Part shown: positions 43,401-50,797 of the stretch, in pieces | Layout: every line of letters begins with the position of its first letter | How positions within the stretch are numbered: position 1 is the stretch's first letter | Source of the DNA: Theodoxus fluviatilis | Taxonomy: Eukaryota > Mollusca > Gastropoda > Cycloneritida > Neritidae | Assembly (NCBI GenBank): GCA_034096865.1 | Contig: JAWQFJ010028243.1 | Span: forward strand, 16,400-80,399 | Direction: 5' to 3' | DNA: 64,000 bases | The notes under the pieces: model-generated | Told to the model about the DNA's origin: nothing | Seen by the model: only the letters and a program-made list of their open reading frames with translations | Database searches by the model: none | Position numbers and translations under genes: made by a program

Positions 43401-44872
43401 GGTTGACCCCTGAACCAGGTTGGCCCCTGAACCAGGTTGACCCCTGAACCAGGTTGGCTCCTGAACCAGGTTGGCCCCTGAACCAGGTCGGCCCCTGAAC
43501 CAGGTTGGCCCCTGACCCAGGTTTGAAGGACCCAGAGAATGTAAATGGGAATACCCCAAATATTTGCTCTGGCTGCTCACACACCTCTTTTTTTCTTTGT
43601 TGGTTTGTACGCAAAACCATCAGTTTTAGAATTACCAATGCACATACAAAGAAACTTTAACAAAATAAATGTAATAATTTATCAAAACTCTATGAAGAAT
43701 GCACCAATAGCTATATTATTAAAATGGAAATATGGGTTGAAGTAGTAGTTGAAGTTCAGGCCACCAAGGTACATGATACGACATGGCTTATCATGTAGCT
43801 GAGTGTTTTAGGCAGTCAACTTTAGCTTGGTTTGGGCAGTGACGTATGCACATCTTTACAGTCAGTCAAGAAACATAACCTGGGTTTATACGAATTATAG
43901 GACTCCATCAAGTGTGCAGGTGATTTATTCATAAACAGTGCATGCTTCATCTATCAAGTGTGCAGGTGATCTATTCATAGACAGTGCATGCTTCATCCAT
44001 CAAGTGTGCAGGTAATCTATTCATAGACAGTGCATGCTTCATCCATCAAGTGTGCAGGTGATCTATTCATAGTGCATGCTTCATCCATCAAGTGTGTGGG
44101 CCAAGAGATCACTCGGTTAAGAATGGCCTTGATGGAGATGGTGGCAGCCTCGGTTAAGAATGGCCTTGATGGAGATGGTGGCAGCCTCGGTTAAGAATGG
44201 CCTTGATGGAGATGGTGGCAGCCTCGGTTAAGAATGGCCTTGATGGAGATGGTGGCAGCCTCGGTTAAGAATGGCCTTGATGGAGATGGTGGCAGCCTCG
44301 GTTAAGAATGGCCTTGATGGAGATGGTGGCAGCCTCGGTTAAGAATGGCCTTGATGGAGATGGTGGCAGCCTTGGGCCAAGAGATCACTCGGTTAAGAAT
44401 GGCCTTGATGGAGATGGTGGCAGCCTCGGTTAAGAATGGCCTTGATGGAGATGGTGGCAGCCTCGGTTAAGAATGGCCTTGATGGAGATGGTGGCAGCCT
44501 TGGGCCAAGAGATCACTCGGTTAAGAATGGCCTTGATGGAGATGGTGGCAGCCTCGATCACTTTGAGGTGAAGCCCATAAGAAGGATACTAGAAGAATTT
44601 ATTTTACTCCATCCATAATGTTCAGTTCATCAGTCCTGTATTTGTTCCAGTTTGAAATGAGCCATGATGCCAAACTTTCTGTTGAACCAGTTTGATCACA
44701 GCTGTGACCAGTTCCCTGCCTGCTTTCAGGGGGCAAGATGTGCCCAAACTGTGGCAAGCGCATCTACCACGAGAAGTGGAACATAACGCCAGAGCTAGCA
44801 GAGGCGCGATGGGCACACAAGCAAGCACGGCAACGAGAGCTGGAGGAAGTGGAGGACTTCATGAACTCCTAG
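15774..44872 (+). CDS. Gene 1 (whole CDS, 7 exons): tandem RWD + RING-H2 protein, likely E3 ubiquitin ligase
   Basis: Joining 15774-15895, 16388-16553, 23586-23806, 25120-25230, 27172-27301, 42518-42620 and 44730-44872 gives 996 nt, 331 residues plus stop, with every junction GT/AG and in phase. Two RWD-like modules are visible: residues about 5-96, with QFPEQYPED (Y58-P59), and about 97-200, with SVPNDYPAS (Y164-P165). YP in this loop is a hallmark of RWD folds. A RING-H2 follows: C237, C240, C265, H267, H270, C273, C289, C292. The tail is charged and helical ([12 protein letters not shown]...). RING-H2 proteins usually bind two Zn and recruit E2 enzymes, and RWD domains mediate protein contacts. 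Orthology is not known: RNF25 and RNF14 have one RWD, and FANCL has a different RING type. RING halves lie on exons 5, 6 and 7, and intron 5 (15.2 kb) is filled by a minisatellite. Confidence 0.88.
15903..16068 (+). repeat. (TG)n compound microsatellite in intron 1
   Basis: TG runs broken by CT, AT and CA steps, starting 8 bp after the exon 1 donor. Confidence 0.95.
16388..16553 (+). CDS. Gene 1 exon 2, residues 41-96, first RWD-like domain core
   Basis: Acceptor TTCTGCAG ends at 16387; donor GTGAGG is at 16554. It encodes [20 protein letters not shown] and an acidic, helical end ([17 protein letters not shown]). Enters in phase 2 and leaves in phase 0. The intron that follows is 7.0 kb. Confidence 0.92.
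16640..16745 (+). repeat. (TG)n/(GCGT)n microsatellite in intron 2
   Basis: TG-rich run with GC steps (about 16670-16745), preceded by a G-rich patch. Confidence 0.93.
17671..17780 (+). repeat. Dispersed 110-130-bp repeat, copy 2, inside the TIR transposon
   Basis: Matches 8943-9072 with a 25-bp internal deletion. It is framed by TACGTCGTTTAGCT on the left and AGCTAAACGACGTT on the right, so the module can fold back on itself. Confidence 0.8.
17781..17935. repeat. GC-rich patch with short inverted repeats
   Basis: TTCAGGAGGCG occurs at 17630 and again near 17848, with its inverted form near 17826. GCAGCGCTGCAAAGCGC and GCAGCGCTTTGC (17856-17895) are also partly self-complementary. The patch is compositionally unlike the A/T-rich transposon around it. 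Confidence 0.5.
19221..19418 (+). mobile_element. SINE-like family S1, copy 2 (full length)
   Basis: Starts at CCCCCCGTGG, then GGGTAAGAAAAGACCCACCA, AACTAGGGACACCGTGACTTG and AGCCTACAAAGGCTGATAG, and ends in a CATC/CATT tetranucleotide tail. Intron 2 of gene 1. Confidence 0.88.
19419..19905. other. Intron 2 sequence without recognised element
   Basis: AATAGCTAAGAATCTAT, seen near 19161, recurs near 19636. Nothing else was found. Confidence 0.4.
19908..21835 (+). repeat. 47-bp minisatellite, about 41 units, intron 2
   Basis: The unit begins TCAAATATGCAGGCCCTCTT and continues CCCCAGTTCCCTTTCC...AAAGCCATCTC. Units are nearly identical. Variants include CTCTCAAATA versus CTCACAAATA, CTCAACCCC for CTTCCCC (about 20728, 21618, 21714) and two units with an extra A (about 20572 and 20664). 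Because 47 is not a multiple of 3 and the unit has no stop in any plus frame, three 640-660-codon frames are open. These are artefacts of periodicity. Confidence 0.97.
21836..22577. other. Intron 2 sequence without recognised element
   Basis: Short TG run near 21990. No exon is needed by the gene 1 frame, and none was recognised. Confidence 0.4.
22578..22990 (+). mobile_element. SINE-like family S1, copy 3, with expanded (CTCC)n tail
   Basis: Body 22578-22745 (GGGGGGTCAGAACAAACCCA, AACTAGGGACATCGTGACTTG, CCAAGGCTGATAGG). The tail is a (CCCT)n run to about 22861, then a 20-24-bp repeat containing CTCTGTCCATCACTCACTC to 22990. Confidence 0.88.
22991..23585. other. End of intron 2, no element recognised
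   Basis: Nothing coding. A polypyrimidine tract (GTTTTTGTTCTTTCAG) precedes exon 3. Confidence 0.45.
23586..23806 (+). CDS. Gene 1 exon 3, residues 97-169, second RWD-like domain
   Basis: Acceptor TTCTTTCAG ends at 23585; donor GTAAGT starts at 23807 (strong consensus). It encodes [20 protein letters not shown] and [13 protein letters not shown]. The cysteines in PLCVC are not followed by zinc-finger spacing. Enters in phase 0 and leaves in phase 2 (I170 is split). Confidence 0.93.
24100..24600 (+). repeat. Polypyrimidine minisatellite (CTCCTCTTCCTG)n with about 187-bp higher-order unit, intron 3
   Basis: About 500 bp, almost purely C/T with a G every 6-9 bases (TTCCTGCTCCTCTTCCTGC). The marker CTGCACACACTCC recurs with its G at 24117, 24306 and 24492, so the tract is built of higher-order copies 186-189 bp apart. 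The antisense frame resembles an RS-rich protein, but this is only composition. Confidence 0.95.
24668..24845 (+). mobile_element. SINE-like family S1, copy 4 (diverged)
   Basis: GGGGTAGGAATAGACC, AGCCTAGAAAGG and a CATT tail are retained; the middle is diverged. Intron 3. Confidence 0.75.
24846..25119. other. End of intron 3
   Basis: No element recognised. Confidence 0.4.
25120..25230 (+). CDS. Gene 1 exon 4, residues 170-206
   Basis: Acceptor GGGCTGCAG ends at 25119; donor GTAAGG starts at 25231. It encodes [20 protein letters not shown] and [16 protein letters not shown], the helical end of the second RWD-like module and a linker. Phase 2 on both sides. Confidence 0.92.
25290..25312. repeat. 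(CATG)n short tract
   Basis: CATGCATGCATGCATG in intron 4; similar short runs recur near 25480. Confidence 0.8.
25545..25862 (+). repeat. 14-bp minisatellite, about 22 units, intron 4
   Basis: Unit CAGAGCACAAGCAG or CAGAGCACAAGCAT; the two variants are interspersed in blocks. It is open in all three plus frames. It ends 5 bp before MITE copy B. Confidence 0.95.
25868..26477. mobile_element. MITE copy B (GTGACCCTCC termini, 4-bp target duplication)
   Basis: 610-bp element with inverted termini GTGACCCTCCATCAC (25868-25882) and their complement at 26463-26477. ATTT flanks both sides (25864-25867 and 26478-26481). It matches the element at 5534-6134 in opposite orientation end to end. Intron 4 of gene 1, directly after the 14-bp minisatellite. 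Confidence 0.88.
26482..26884. other. Intron 4 sequence without recognised element
   Basis: No element or exon recognised. Confidence 0.4.
26885..26965 (+). mobile_element. tRNA-like sequence (tRNA-derived SINE head or tRNA pseudogene)
   Basis: Shows a B-box-like GGTTCGATCCC (26943-26953) and an A-box-like TGGTCTAGTAAGC (26893-26905) at tRNA-like spacing. No clean cloverleaf could be drawn, and a G-rich run follows (26964-26978). It may be the 5' part of a SINE. Confidence 0.45.
27172..27301 (+). CDS. Gene 1 exon 5, residues 207-250, first zinc ligands of the RING
   Basis: Acceptor TTTTGACAG ends at 27171; donor GTAAGT starts at 27302. It encodes [20 protein letters not shown] and [16 protein letters not shown]237 and C240 are the first RING pair. 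Leaves in phase 0. Confidence 0.93.
27668..27858 (+). mobile_element. SINE-like family S1, copy 5
   Basis: CCCCCTGTGGTGGGGGGTCA, AATAGACCCACTGCATCTCC, GGGGCATCGTGACTTGATTT, AGCCTACAAAGGCTCATAAG and a CCATCCATCC tail. Intron 5, upstream of the minisatellite. Confidence 0.88.
28230..28441 (+). repeat. (AC)n compound microsatellite, intron 5
   Basis: Long AC run with a few CTCC/CCAC interruptions near 28364-28376. Confidence 0.96.
28669..31228 (+). repeat. 37-bp minisatellite, left block, about 69 units, intron 5
   Basis: The unit begins TGTGTCCTGTAGCCTGAGTG, continues GTGTTGTGTGTGTGTAC and totals 37 bp, with 39-bp variants caused by an extra TG. The first units at the left edge are diverged (TTGCCTGAGGTG, TTTAGCCTGAGG); the rest are almost identical. 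It has no stop in any minus frame, hence long spurious minus frames. The same unit continues at 35191-42435. Confidence 0.97.
31229..35190. repeat. Noisy, mostly inverted minisatellite block; probable assembly defect
   Basis: 31229-31346 and about 34556-35190 are degraded plus-orientation units (CCTGTAGCC, GAGTG still visible). 31347 to about 34555 carries the reverse-complement unit (CAGGCTACAGGACACAGTAC) with an indel or substitution every few bases, except for a clean patch at about 33280-33390. The abrupt change from near-identical units to this error density, the strand switch and the N run point to unpolished long-read sequence, possibly a read folded back on itself. No gene content. 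Confidence 0.88.
33991..34000. other. Assembly gap (10 N)
   Basis: Ten N bases inside the noisy inverted minisatellite block. Length is probably arbitrary. Confidence 0.99.
35191..42435 (+). repeat. 37-bp minisatellite, right block, about 195 units, intron 5
   Basis: Same unit as 28669-31228 and nearly perfect over most of its length. Disturbed units cluster at about 37120-37135, 37780-38045 (missing bases, CCCTGTAG, CTGAAGCC) and 41430-42435, where TGCGTGTG, CTGTTGCC, CTGTAACC and shortened units appear. The last kilobase next to exon 6 is the most varied. Spurious frames of up to about 2480 codons cross it on the minus strand. Confidence 0.97.
42436..42517 (+). pseudogene. Partial duplicate of exon 6 with its own acceptor (decoy exon)
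   Basis: GGCAG at 42431-42435 is followed by a 45-bp copy of the exon 6 start with three differences (AGCAGT for AGCACT, AAGACC for AAGGCG, TAT for TAC). It reads [15 protein letters not shown], then runs into TGTCCTGTAG and stops in frame. The real acceptor follows 82 bp later. Splicing here would cut the RING after C265. Confidence 0.85.
42518..42620 (+). CDS. Gene 1 exon 6, residues 251-285, central RING ligands
   Basis: Acceptor GTATGTGGCAG ends at 42517; donor GTATGT starts at 42621. It encodes [20 protein letters not shown] and [14 protein letters not shown] with C265, H267, H270 and C273. Enters in phase 0 and leaves in phase 1. It is chosen over the upstream copy because only this one continues the zinc-finger frame. 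Confidence 0.93.
42626..42930 (+). mobile_element. SINE-like family S1, copy 6, at the exon 6 donor, with (ATTC)n tail
   Basis: Begins with CCCCCAGTGGGTTGGGGGTA only about 6 bp after the exon 6 donor; body to about 42822, then an (ATTC)n tail to about 42914. The GGGGGTAAGAAC string in its head is itself a good 5' splice site. Confidence 0.85.
42931..43194. other. Intron 6 sequence without recognised element
   Basis: No element recognised. Confidence 0.4.
43197..43525 (+). repeat. 17-bp minisatellite, about 19 units, intron 6
   Basis: Unit CTGAACCAGGTTGGCCC, with GGTCGG and GGTTGA variants. Open in all three minus frames. Confidence 0.95.
43526..43904. other. Intron 6 sequence, A/T-rich
   Basis: No element recognised. 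Confidence 0.4.
43905..44096 (+). repeat. About 46-bp tandem repeat, 4 units, intron 6
   Basis: Unit contains CATCAAGTGTGCAGGTGATC and TATTCATAGACAGTGCATGC. The last unit is shortened. Confidence 0.92.
44097..44560 (+). repeat. Second 37-bp minisatellite (unrelated unit), about 11 units with higher-order inserts, intron 6
   Basis: Unit GGTTAAGAATGGCCTTGATG plus GAGATGGTGGCAGCCTC (37 bp). A longer junction containing GGGCCAAGAGATCACTC occurs at about 44098, 44372 and 44502, so blocks of units were copied together. Confidence 0.94.
44730..44872 (+). CDS. Gene 1 exon 7 (last), residues 285-331
   Basis: Acceptor CCTGCTTTCAG ends at 44729. It encodes [20 protein letters not shown] with the last zinc ligands C289 and C292, then a basic-acidic helix ([26 protein letters not shown]) and the TAG at 44870-44872. 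Confidence 0.93.
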
Positions 44873-45115
44873 CACAGACTGGAGGCTCAAACTTGCTCCA
44901 GACTCTTGTCAGCAGCCATCAAGTCTTGGGACTGGGTCTCTGCTTGAGACAGACTACTCCAAGGGCAGGATTGGCCTGTCATTGTTGCTCTGCGTCCTTT
45001 CAGTGTAGAGGCTTGCTTCATTCAGAAAATGTTTAGTGATGGGCAGTTCTGTATGTTCTGGGTGATCTCATTGTGTGAGTGAGTGAATGCATCATGGGCT
45101 GTGCCTCCTCCTGCC

Positions 45116-45143
45116 CCCCCGCCCCCCCCCCCCCCCCCCCCCA
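45116..45143. repeat. Poly-C tract
   Basis: Nearly pure C run with one G, inside the probable 3' UTR. Confidence 0.95.
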
Positions 45144-45164
45144 AACATTACCCCCAGGGTTCTT

Positions 45165-45505
45165 GCAGCCATTAAAAACCTGGAAAAGTTTTGAAATTCT
45201 CTAGACATTTTTCAAGGGCTTCGAAAAATTTTGAAATTTTGGCTAAAACTGAAAAGTCAAGGAAAAGTTGTGAAATTTCTGGATTGGCTGAAGTTTTTTT
45301 CGATTGTACTTATCGCCATGCTATCATTTTCACTTTTGAAAGTCTTCAATTATTTTCCCTTCCTATCTTTTTATCCAGATTTCAATTTCAGCCCCTAGCA
45401 GTGCAAAAACAGTTGTAAATTTTCATAGATTTGTGCATGAAAATGTCATTTAATTTTTCTAAAAGCAGTGGAAAAGTCATGGAAAAGTTTAGAAATGTCT
45501 TTCCT
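45165..45505. repeat. Dispersed A/T-rich repeat with GGAAAAGT motifs
   Basis: GGAAAAGTTTTGAAATT, GAAAAATTTTGAAATTTTGG, GTCAAGGAAAAGTTGTGAAA and GTCATGGAAAAGTTTAGAAA recur. This looks like a degenerate interspersed repeat rather than unique UTR. Confidence 0.55.
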
Positions 45506-45592
45506 TGAAGTCTGCAGGAATTATGTGCCGCACTCTTGGTAGGAAACACGTGCAAAAACATCAAACAAGGATTCTTTCTGGTGGAAAATAAA

Positions 45593-45960
45593 ATTCTGTT
45601 TGATGTGAAGTAATATTTTCATATGGTTTATATTGAATGGTCTGAATGATCTTGGATATCAGGGTGATTGGCTCTGCTGTACAAAAAATGTATAGAGGAA
45701 GTTTTAATGTCAACATTTTTTAACATTCTTTTTGGAGGCATGGCATATTAGCAACATTTTCTGTGGTTCATTCTGAAAATTTCAGTTGATTCCTCAGCAT
45801 GAATGCTGAATGCTCTCTGCCCACTGCAAAAGACAAATGTTTGCAGTTAAGATGCTCACAGTTTACAGGTGATAATGCTCCCTGGAGGTGCATTTTGATT
45901 TTGTACATTAACTTCTTTTTTTTAGTGATGCAATTCTGAATGTATGGGTGATGGTGAAAG
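45593..45960. other. Intergenic, no gene seen
   Basis: No element recognised. Confidence 0.4.
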
Positions 45961-45963
45961 AAG

Positions 45964-46038
<75 letters not shown>

Positions 46039-46068
46039 AGGGAGGGAGGGAGGGAGGGAGGGAGGAGG

Positions 46069-46122
<54 letters not shown>
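45961..46122. repeat. (AG)n-(GGGA)n-(AG)n purine microsatellite
   Basis: AG run, then a GGGA run (46033-46075), then AG run. Confidence 0.97.
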
Positions 46123-46123
<1 letters not shown>

Positions 46124-46404
46124 AAGCTTGACAGATCAGGGTTCTCTCAGGAGACGTGACAGTGCTTTCTCTGTGTTGGTAGTGGCATGGCCCAGTAGGG
46201 AGACTGCCAAGCAGTGGCGTGGCACCCCAGTGTGGCACCCCCCCTTTCCTTGGCTGGCCTCTCCAGCAGGCTTCCCCTCCAGCAGGGGCCTGACCAGCAG
46301 TGCTGCCACACAGGCGTGGGAACTGAAGACCTGCTTGTGAAGGAAAGCTGTTGTGTGTTTGTGTACAGTTACTCTAGAACTTCTGGGCCTTTCCTACAGA
46401 CCTT

Positions 46405-46528
46405 CATGTGTGTGTGTCTGTGTGTGTGTGTCTGTCTGTGTGTGTGTGTGTGTGTGTCTGTGTGTGTGTGTGTAGATGTGTTTGTGTGTGTGTTTGTACA
46501 TGTGTTTGTGTGTGTGTGTGTGTAGATG
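46405..46528. repeat. (TG)n compound microsatellite
   Basis: TG runs with CT, TT and AGA interruptions. Confidence 0.95.
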
Positions 46529-46619
46529 GTTTCATTTCAGTCACTTTACCCATAGTGTTTTCCCAAAGAGTATGTCAGCATTTTTGTGTTCAATTGTATT
46601 TTGGAAGAGGATTTTTTTT

Positions 46620-46930
46620 TAACTTGAAGGCTGTGGGCACAGGAGATTTGATACAGCGCCTGCATGCATTAAAACTTGAAGGCTGTGGGCACAGGAGACT
46701 TGATACAGTGCCTGCATGCATTAAAACTTGAAGGCTGTGGGCACAGGAGATTTGATACAGCGCCTGCATGCATTAAAACTTGAAGGCTGTGGGCACAGGA
46801 AATTTGATACAGTGCCTGCATGCATTAAAACTTGAAGGCTGTGGGCACAGGAAACTTGATACAGTGCCTGCATGCATTAAAACTTGAAGGCTGTGGGCAC
46901 AGGAGATTTGATACAGTGCCTGCATGCAGA
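46620..46930 (+). repeat. 52-bp minisatellite, 6 units
   Basis: Unit contains TTAAAACTTGAAGGCTGTGG and GATACAGTGCCTGCATGCA. Units differ at GGAGATTT/GGAGACTT/GGAAATTT and CAGCGCC/CAGTGCC. Confidence 0.95.
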
Positions 46931-49140
46931 AGTAAGGGTAATGTTACTGAAGAAATGAGAAAGGGACCGAGTGCAGTGACTGACCTTGAGGTGCTGGATT
47001 TCTCCATGTCCATGATTGCAGTGCTGCTTGAACTCAAACAATGTGATATCCCTTTCTCCCCCCCCCCCCCCCCCTCTGCCCCTCCCCTCTTCTCCCCCCG
47101 CCCACACACCCCATCTCTTCCCACCCCATCTGTCTGCCCCCTTTTAGTTCATTTTGCTGCATGTTTTTCATGACAGAGGTGATAATGGACTGCAAAATAT
47201 ATTCATATTTTGATCCATTGTACATGAGTTTGATATGTCGTTATGATCTGTATCAGATAGAAGGAAAATCAATCGATATTCACTGAGGCATATTGTTTCT
47301 TGAAGGGTTGTTTGTTGTCAAGGTAAAACATAGTTTCTGCACACAAATATGTTGCGGAAAAGATTGTTTATGCATGTTTTATCACTCAAAAGAGGGAGGA
47401 AGAATAACTGGAATGACTGACAAAGGAATACTGGCAGATACGTTGACATTTGAATTCGTTGCCTTTCCTGACATGACAGGGTAAAACGATTTTCCCACCA
47501 CCCCATCTACAGAATTTACAGGTAATCTTTTGTTGTGAGAGTTGAGAGATCATTTAGGCTTCATCGCAGTGACCTTCCAAGATGGGTGAAGCAATCTTAT
47601 GTTTGGAAAGAGGTGTTTACAGGTGTTGAAATGGAGCCCTGGAATAGGGGTGGGAGCACCCTCTTGCTGTCGCTTAAGGCACCTGCGGCAGTGTTTGAAG
47701 CTGCTTGGTTCCTGGAGTTGTATCCTCAGGCATGATTCTGGACTGGTATTGCCTCCCTCTGTTAGAATCAAAAGCAGGTCTCTTCAAGGGCAGTGATGGC
47801 AGGCTATTAACCCTTGTGTGGCCATGAGCCAGCATTGGGTTGGAATACTTCCCAGAAGGTAGAGAGTGTGCTGGTACCTGACTGTGTGCATCTGATTTTG
47901 TCTGTCACTGTGTTTGTGGTCAGATGCCAGTAAGGGGTTAATGAACTGGTCCAATGATTGGGGTAAGGAGTAAAACATTTTGAGACCTACAAATAGGTGA
48001 TAGATCACCGTGTATGACCCAGTGGTGCAAGGCATATTTCCATGTAAGGGCATTGATTGAATGGAATTGCTTTGGCCATTCACAGGGTCTGATACGAGTA
48101 TGTGTGGAAGGAAAGGTTACACAAATTTGCCATCTCAGGAAGTGGTGTGTTTCTGTTGCTCGTGGAGATTTTGAAAATTCAGTTCCATCTCTGTGGAAGT
48201 ACTTCCGTATGACTGAAATTGGTTTGTTCTGTGTCAAGATGGGAATGTCTTTATTTTAATACTCCATTCTCTGAAGAATTACACCATGTGAATGTTGTTG
48301 AGTGGATGAGTTGTCTTGTTGTTCAGGATCACGGATCTTCATGACAAGATCACACATGATTCTCCACTGTCATTAGGCAATAAGATCAGCAGGAGATGGT
48401 TTGAAGGACGACAACCCTGTACTGCCTGTGTACTAGATTTGTAGGGGTGGGGCACCTGTAGTAGCTTATTTGATGTGTACATATGTATGTATATCATAAT
48501 TATTGACATTTCTCAATTCATGTCATGATAGATTTGATCTGATGGAAAACATTTCCCCACAAACAGCTCAGTAAATGATAATTCTCTACTTCAGTACAGT
48601 TAGAATTATTTTATCCCTAGAAATTTGTTGAACATTTGTAAAGTAGTTGGAGTTTAGTCACTGGAAATGTTTTGTATTGATAAGCATCATTACATCTCTT
48701 TGATATCAAGGACTGTTTTAGTGGACACTTCAGCCCAGTGCTATTTTTTTCTCTGTGACATCCTGCACTTTCATAGGTGTGAACAACCTGTACAGTATCA
48801 ATTCATAGGTTTGTGAATAATGTTCATGCGCTGCTGTGCATAGATATTTGTGTTGCTCGCTAAGCAGAATTTAGGATATCTGTGAATTTGGCCGACTTAA
48901 AAAAATGGAGACTGTTCTAGAATGAGACTCCCAAACACAAACAAATAAACCAGATTTCATATCACCATTTTTGTCTACTTGTTCATGTACTTGGGTCTCA
49001 GAAGCCGTGCACTGCAAGAATTCAGTTACTGGGCAAAGAGAAAGCAAGGTAACGTGAAGTGTTTAGAATGTTACAATTTGTGAGAAAAAAATCCTTCAAT
49101 GATTAGATCTGTGACCTCACAATTTTCCACTTTTATCCCA
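46931..49140. other. Intergenic, no gene recognised; one C-rich patch
   Basis: C run with CCTCTGCCCCTCCCC at 47057-47115. The rest is unique-looking, and short frames on both strands carry no recognisable domain. Confidence 0.45.
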
Positions 49141-49149
49141 TTCAGGTCT

Positions 49150-50797
49150 TCATCCATTCACCTGCTATCTTTGTCATTGTGTGTGTATCTGTGTACCAGT
49201 GCATGAGTTCCAGTATCCCCCTCCATTCACCTGCTATATTTGTCATTGTGTGTGTATCTGTGTACCCGTGCATGTGTTCCAGTATCCCCCTCCATTCACC
49301 TGCTGTCTTTGTCATTGTCTGTGTATCTGTGTACCAGTGCATGTGTTCCAGTATCCCCCTCCATTCATCTGTTATATTTGTCATTGTGTGTGTATCTGTG
49401 TACCAGTGCATGTGTTCCAGTATCCCCCTCCATTCACCTGCTGTCTTTGTCATTGTCTGTGTATCTGTGTACCAGTGCATGTGTTCCAGTATCCCCCTCC
49501 ATTCACCTGCTATCTTTGTCATTGTGTGTGTATCTGTGTACCAGTGCATGTGTTCCAGTATCCCCCTCCATTCACCTGCTATCTTGTCATTGTGTGTGTA
49601 TCTGTGTACCAGTGCATGTGTTCCAGTATCCCCCTCCATTCACCTGCTGTCTTTGTCATTGTGTGTGTATCTGTGTACCAGTGCATGTGTTCCAGTATCC
49701 CCCTCCATTCACCTGCTGTATTTGTCATTGTGTGTGTATCTGTGTACCAGTGCATGTGTTCCAGTATCCCCCTCCATTCACCTGCTGTATTTGTCATTGT
49801 GTGTGTATCTGTGTACCAGTGCATGTGTTCCAGTATCCCCCTCCATTCACCTGCTATATTTGTCATTGTGTGTGTATCTGTGTACCAGTGCATGTGTTCC
49901 AGTATCCCCCTCCATTCACCTGCTATATGTGTCATTGTGTGTGTATCTGTGTACCAGTGCATGTGTTCCAGTATCCCCCTCCATTCACCTGCTATCTTGT
50001 CATTGTATGTGTATCTGTGTACCAGTGCATGTGTTCCAGTATCCCCCTCCATTCACCTGCTATCTTGTCATTGTATGTGTATCTGTGTACCAGTGCATGT
50101 GTTCCAGTATCCCCCTCCATTCACCTGCTATATGTGTCATTGTGTGTGTATCTGTGTACCAGTGCATGTGTTCCAGTATCCCCCTCCATTCACCTGCTAT
50201 ATTTGTCATTGTCTGTGTATCTGTGTACCAGTGCATGTGTTCCAGTATCCCCCTCCATTCACCTGCTATATGTGTCATTGTGTGCGTATCTGTGTACCAG
50301 TGCATGTGTTCCAGTATCCCCCTCCATTCACCTGCTGTCTTTGTCATTGTGTGTGTATCTGTGTACCAGTGCATGAGTTCCAGTATCCCCCTCCATTCAC
50401 CTGCTGTATTTGTCATTGTCTGTGTATCTGTGTACCAGTGCATGAGTTCCAGTATCCCCCTCCATTCACCTGCTATATGTGTCATTGTGTGCCTATCTGT
50501 GTACCAGTGCATGAGTTCCAGTATCCCCCTCCATTCACCTGCTGTATTTGTCATTGTGTGTGTATCTGTGTACCAGTGCATGTGTTCCAGTATCTCCCTC
50601 CATTCACCTGCTATATGTGTCATTGTGTGCCTATCTGTGTACCAGTGCATGAGTTCCAGTATCCCCCTCCATTCACCTGCTATCTTGTCATTGTGTGTGT
50701 ATCTGTGTACCAGTGCATGAGTTCCAGTATCCCCCTCCATTCACCTGCTATATTTGTCATTGTCTGTGTATCTGTGTACCAGTGCATGTGTTCCAGT
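49150..50797 (+). repeat. 69-bp minisatellite, about 24 units
   Basis: The unit contains TCCATTCACCTGCTATCTTT, GTCATTGTGTGTGTATCTGT and GTACCAGTGCATGTGTTCCA and totals 69 bp (23 codons). Several units lack one T (CTATCTTGTCAT, 68 bp), which shifts frame. Variants at CTATC/CTGTC/CTGTA, TTTGTC/TGTGTC and CATGTG/CATGAG are shuffled along the array. Plus frames of 380-570 codons and minus frames of 150-220 codons are open only because of periodicity. Confidence 0.96.

Larger units (their letters stand above)
44873..45592 (+). other. Probable 3' UTR of gene 1
   Basis: Follows the stop codon. The first clear AATAAA is at 45587-45592, so the transcript may end shortly after. It includes a C run (45117-45142) and a dispersed repeat. 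Extent is inferred. Confidence 0.5.

Noticed and set aside
15774..44872. Calling gene 1 FANCL, RNF25 or RNF14
   Set aside because: Domain order or RING type does not fit: FANCL has a different RING and an extra N-terminal domain, and the RNF proteins have one RWD. Left unnamed.
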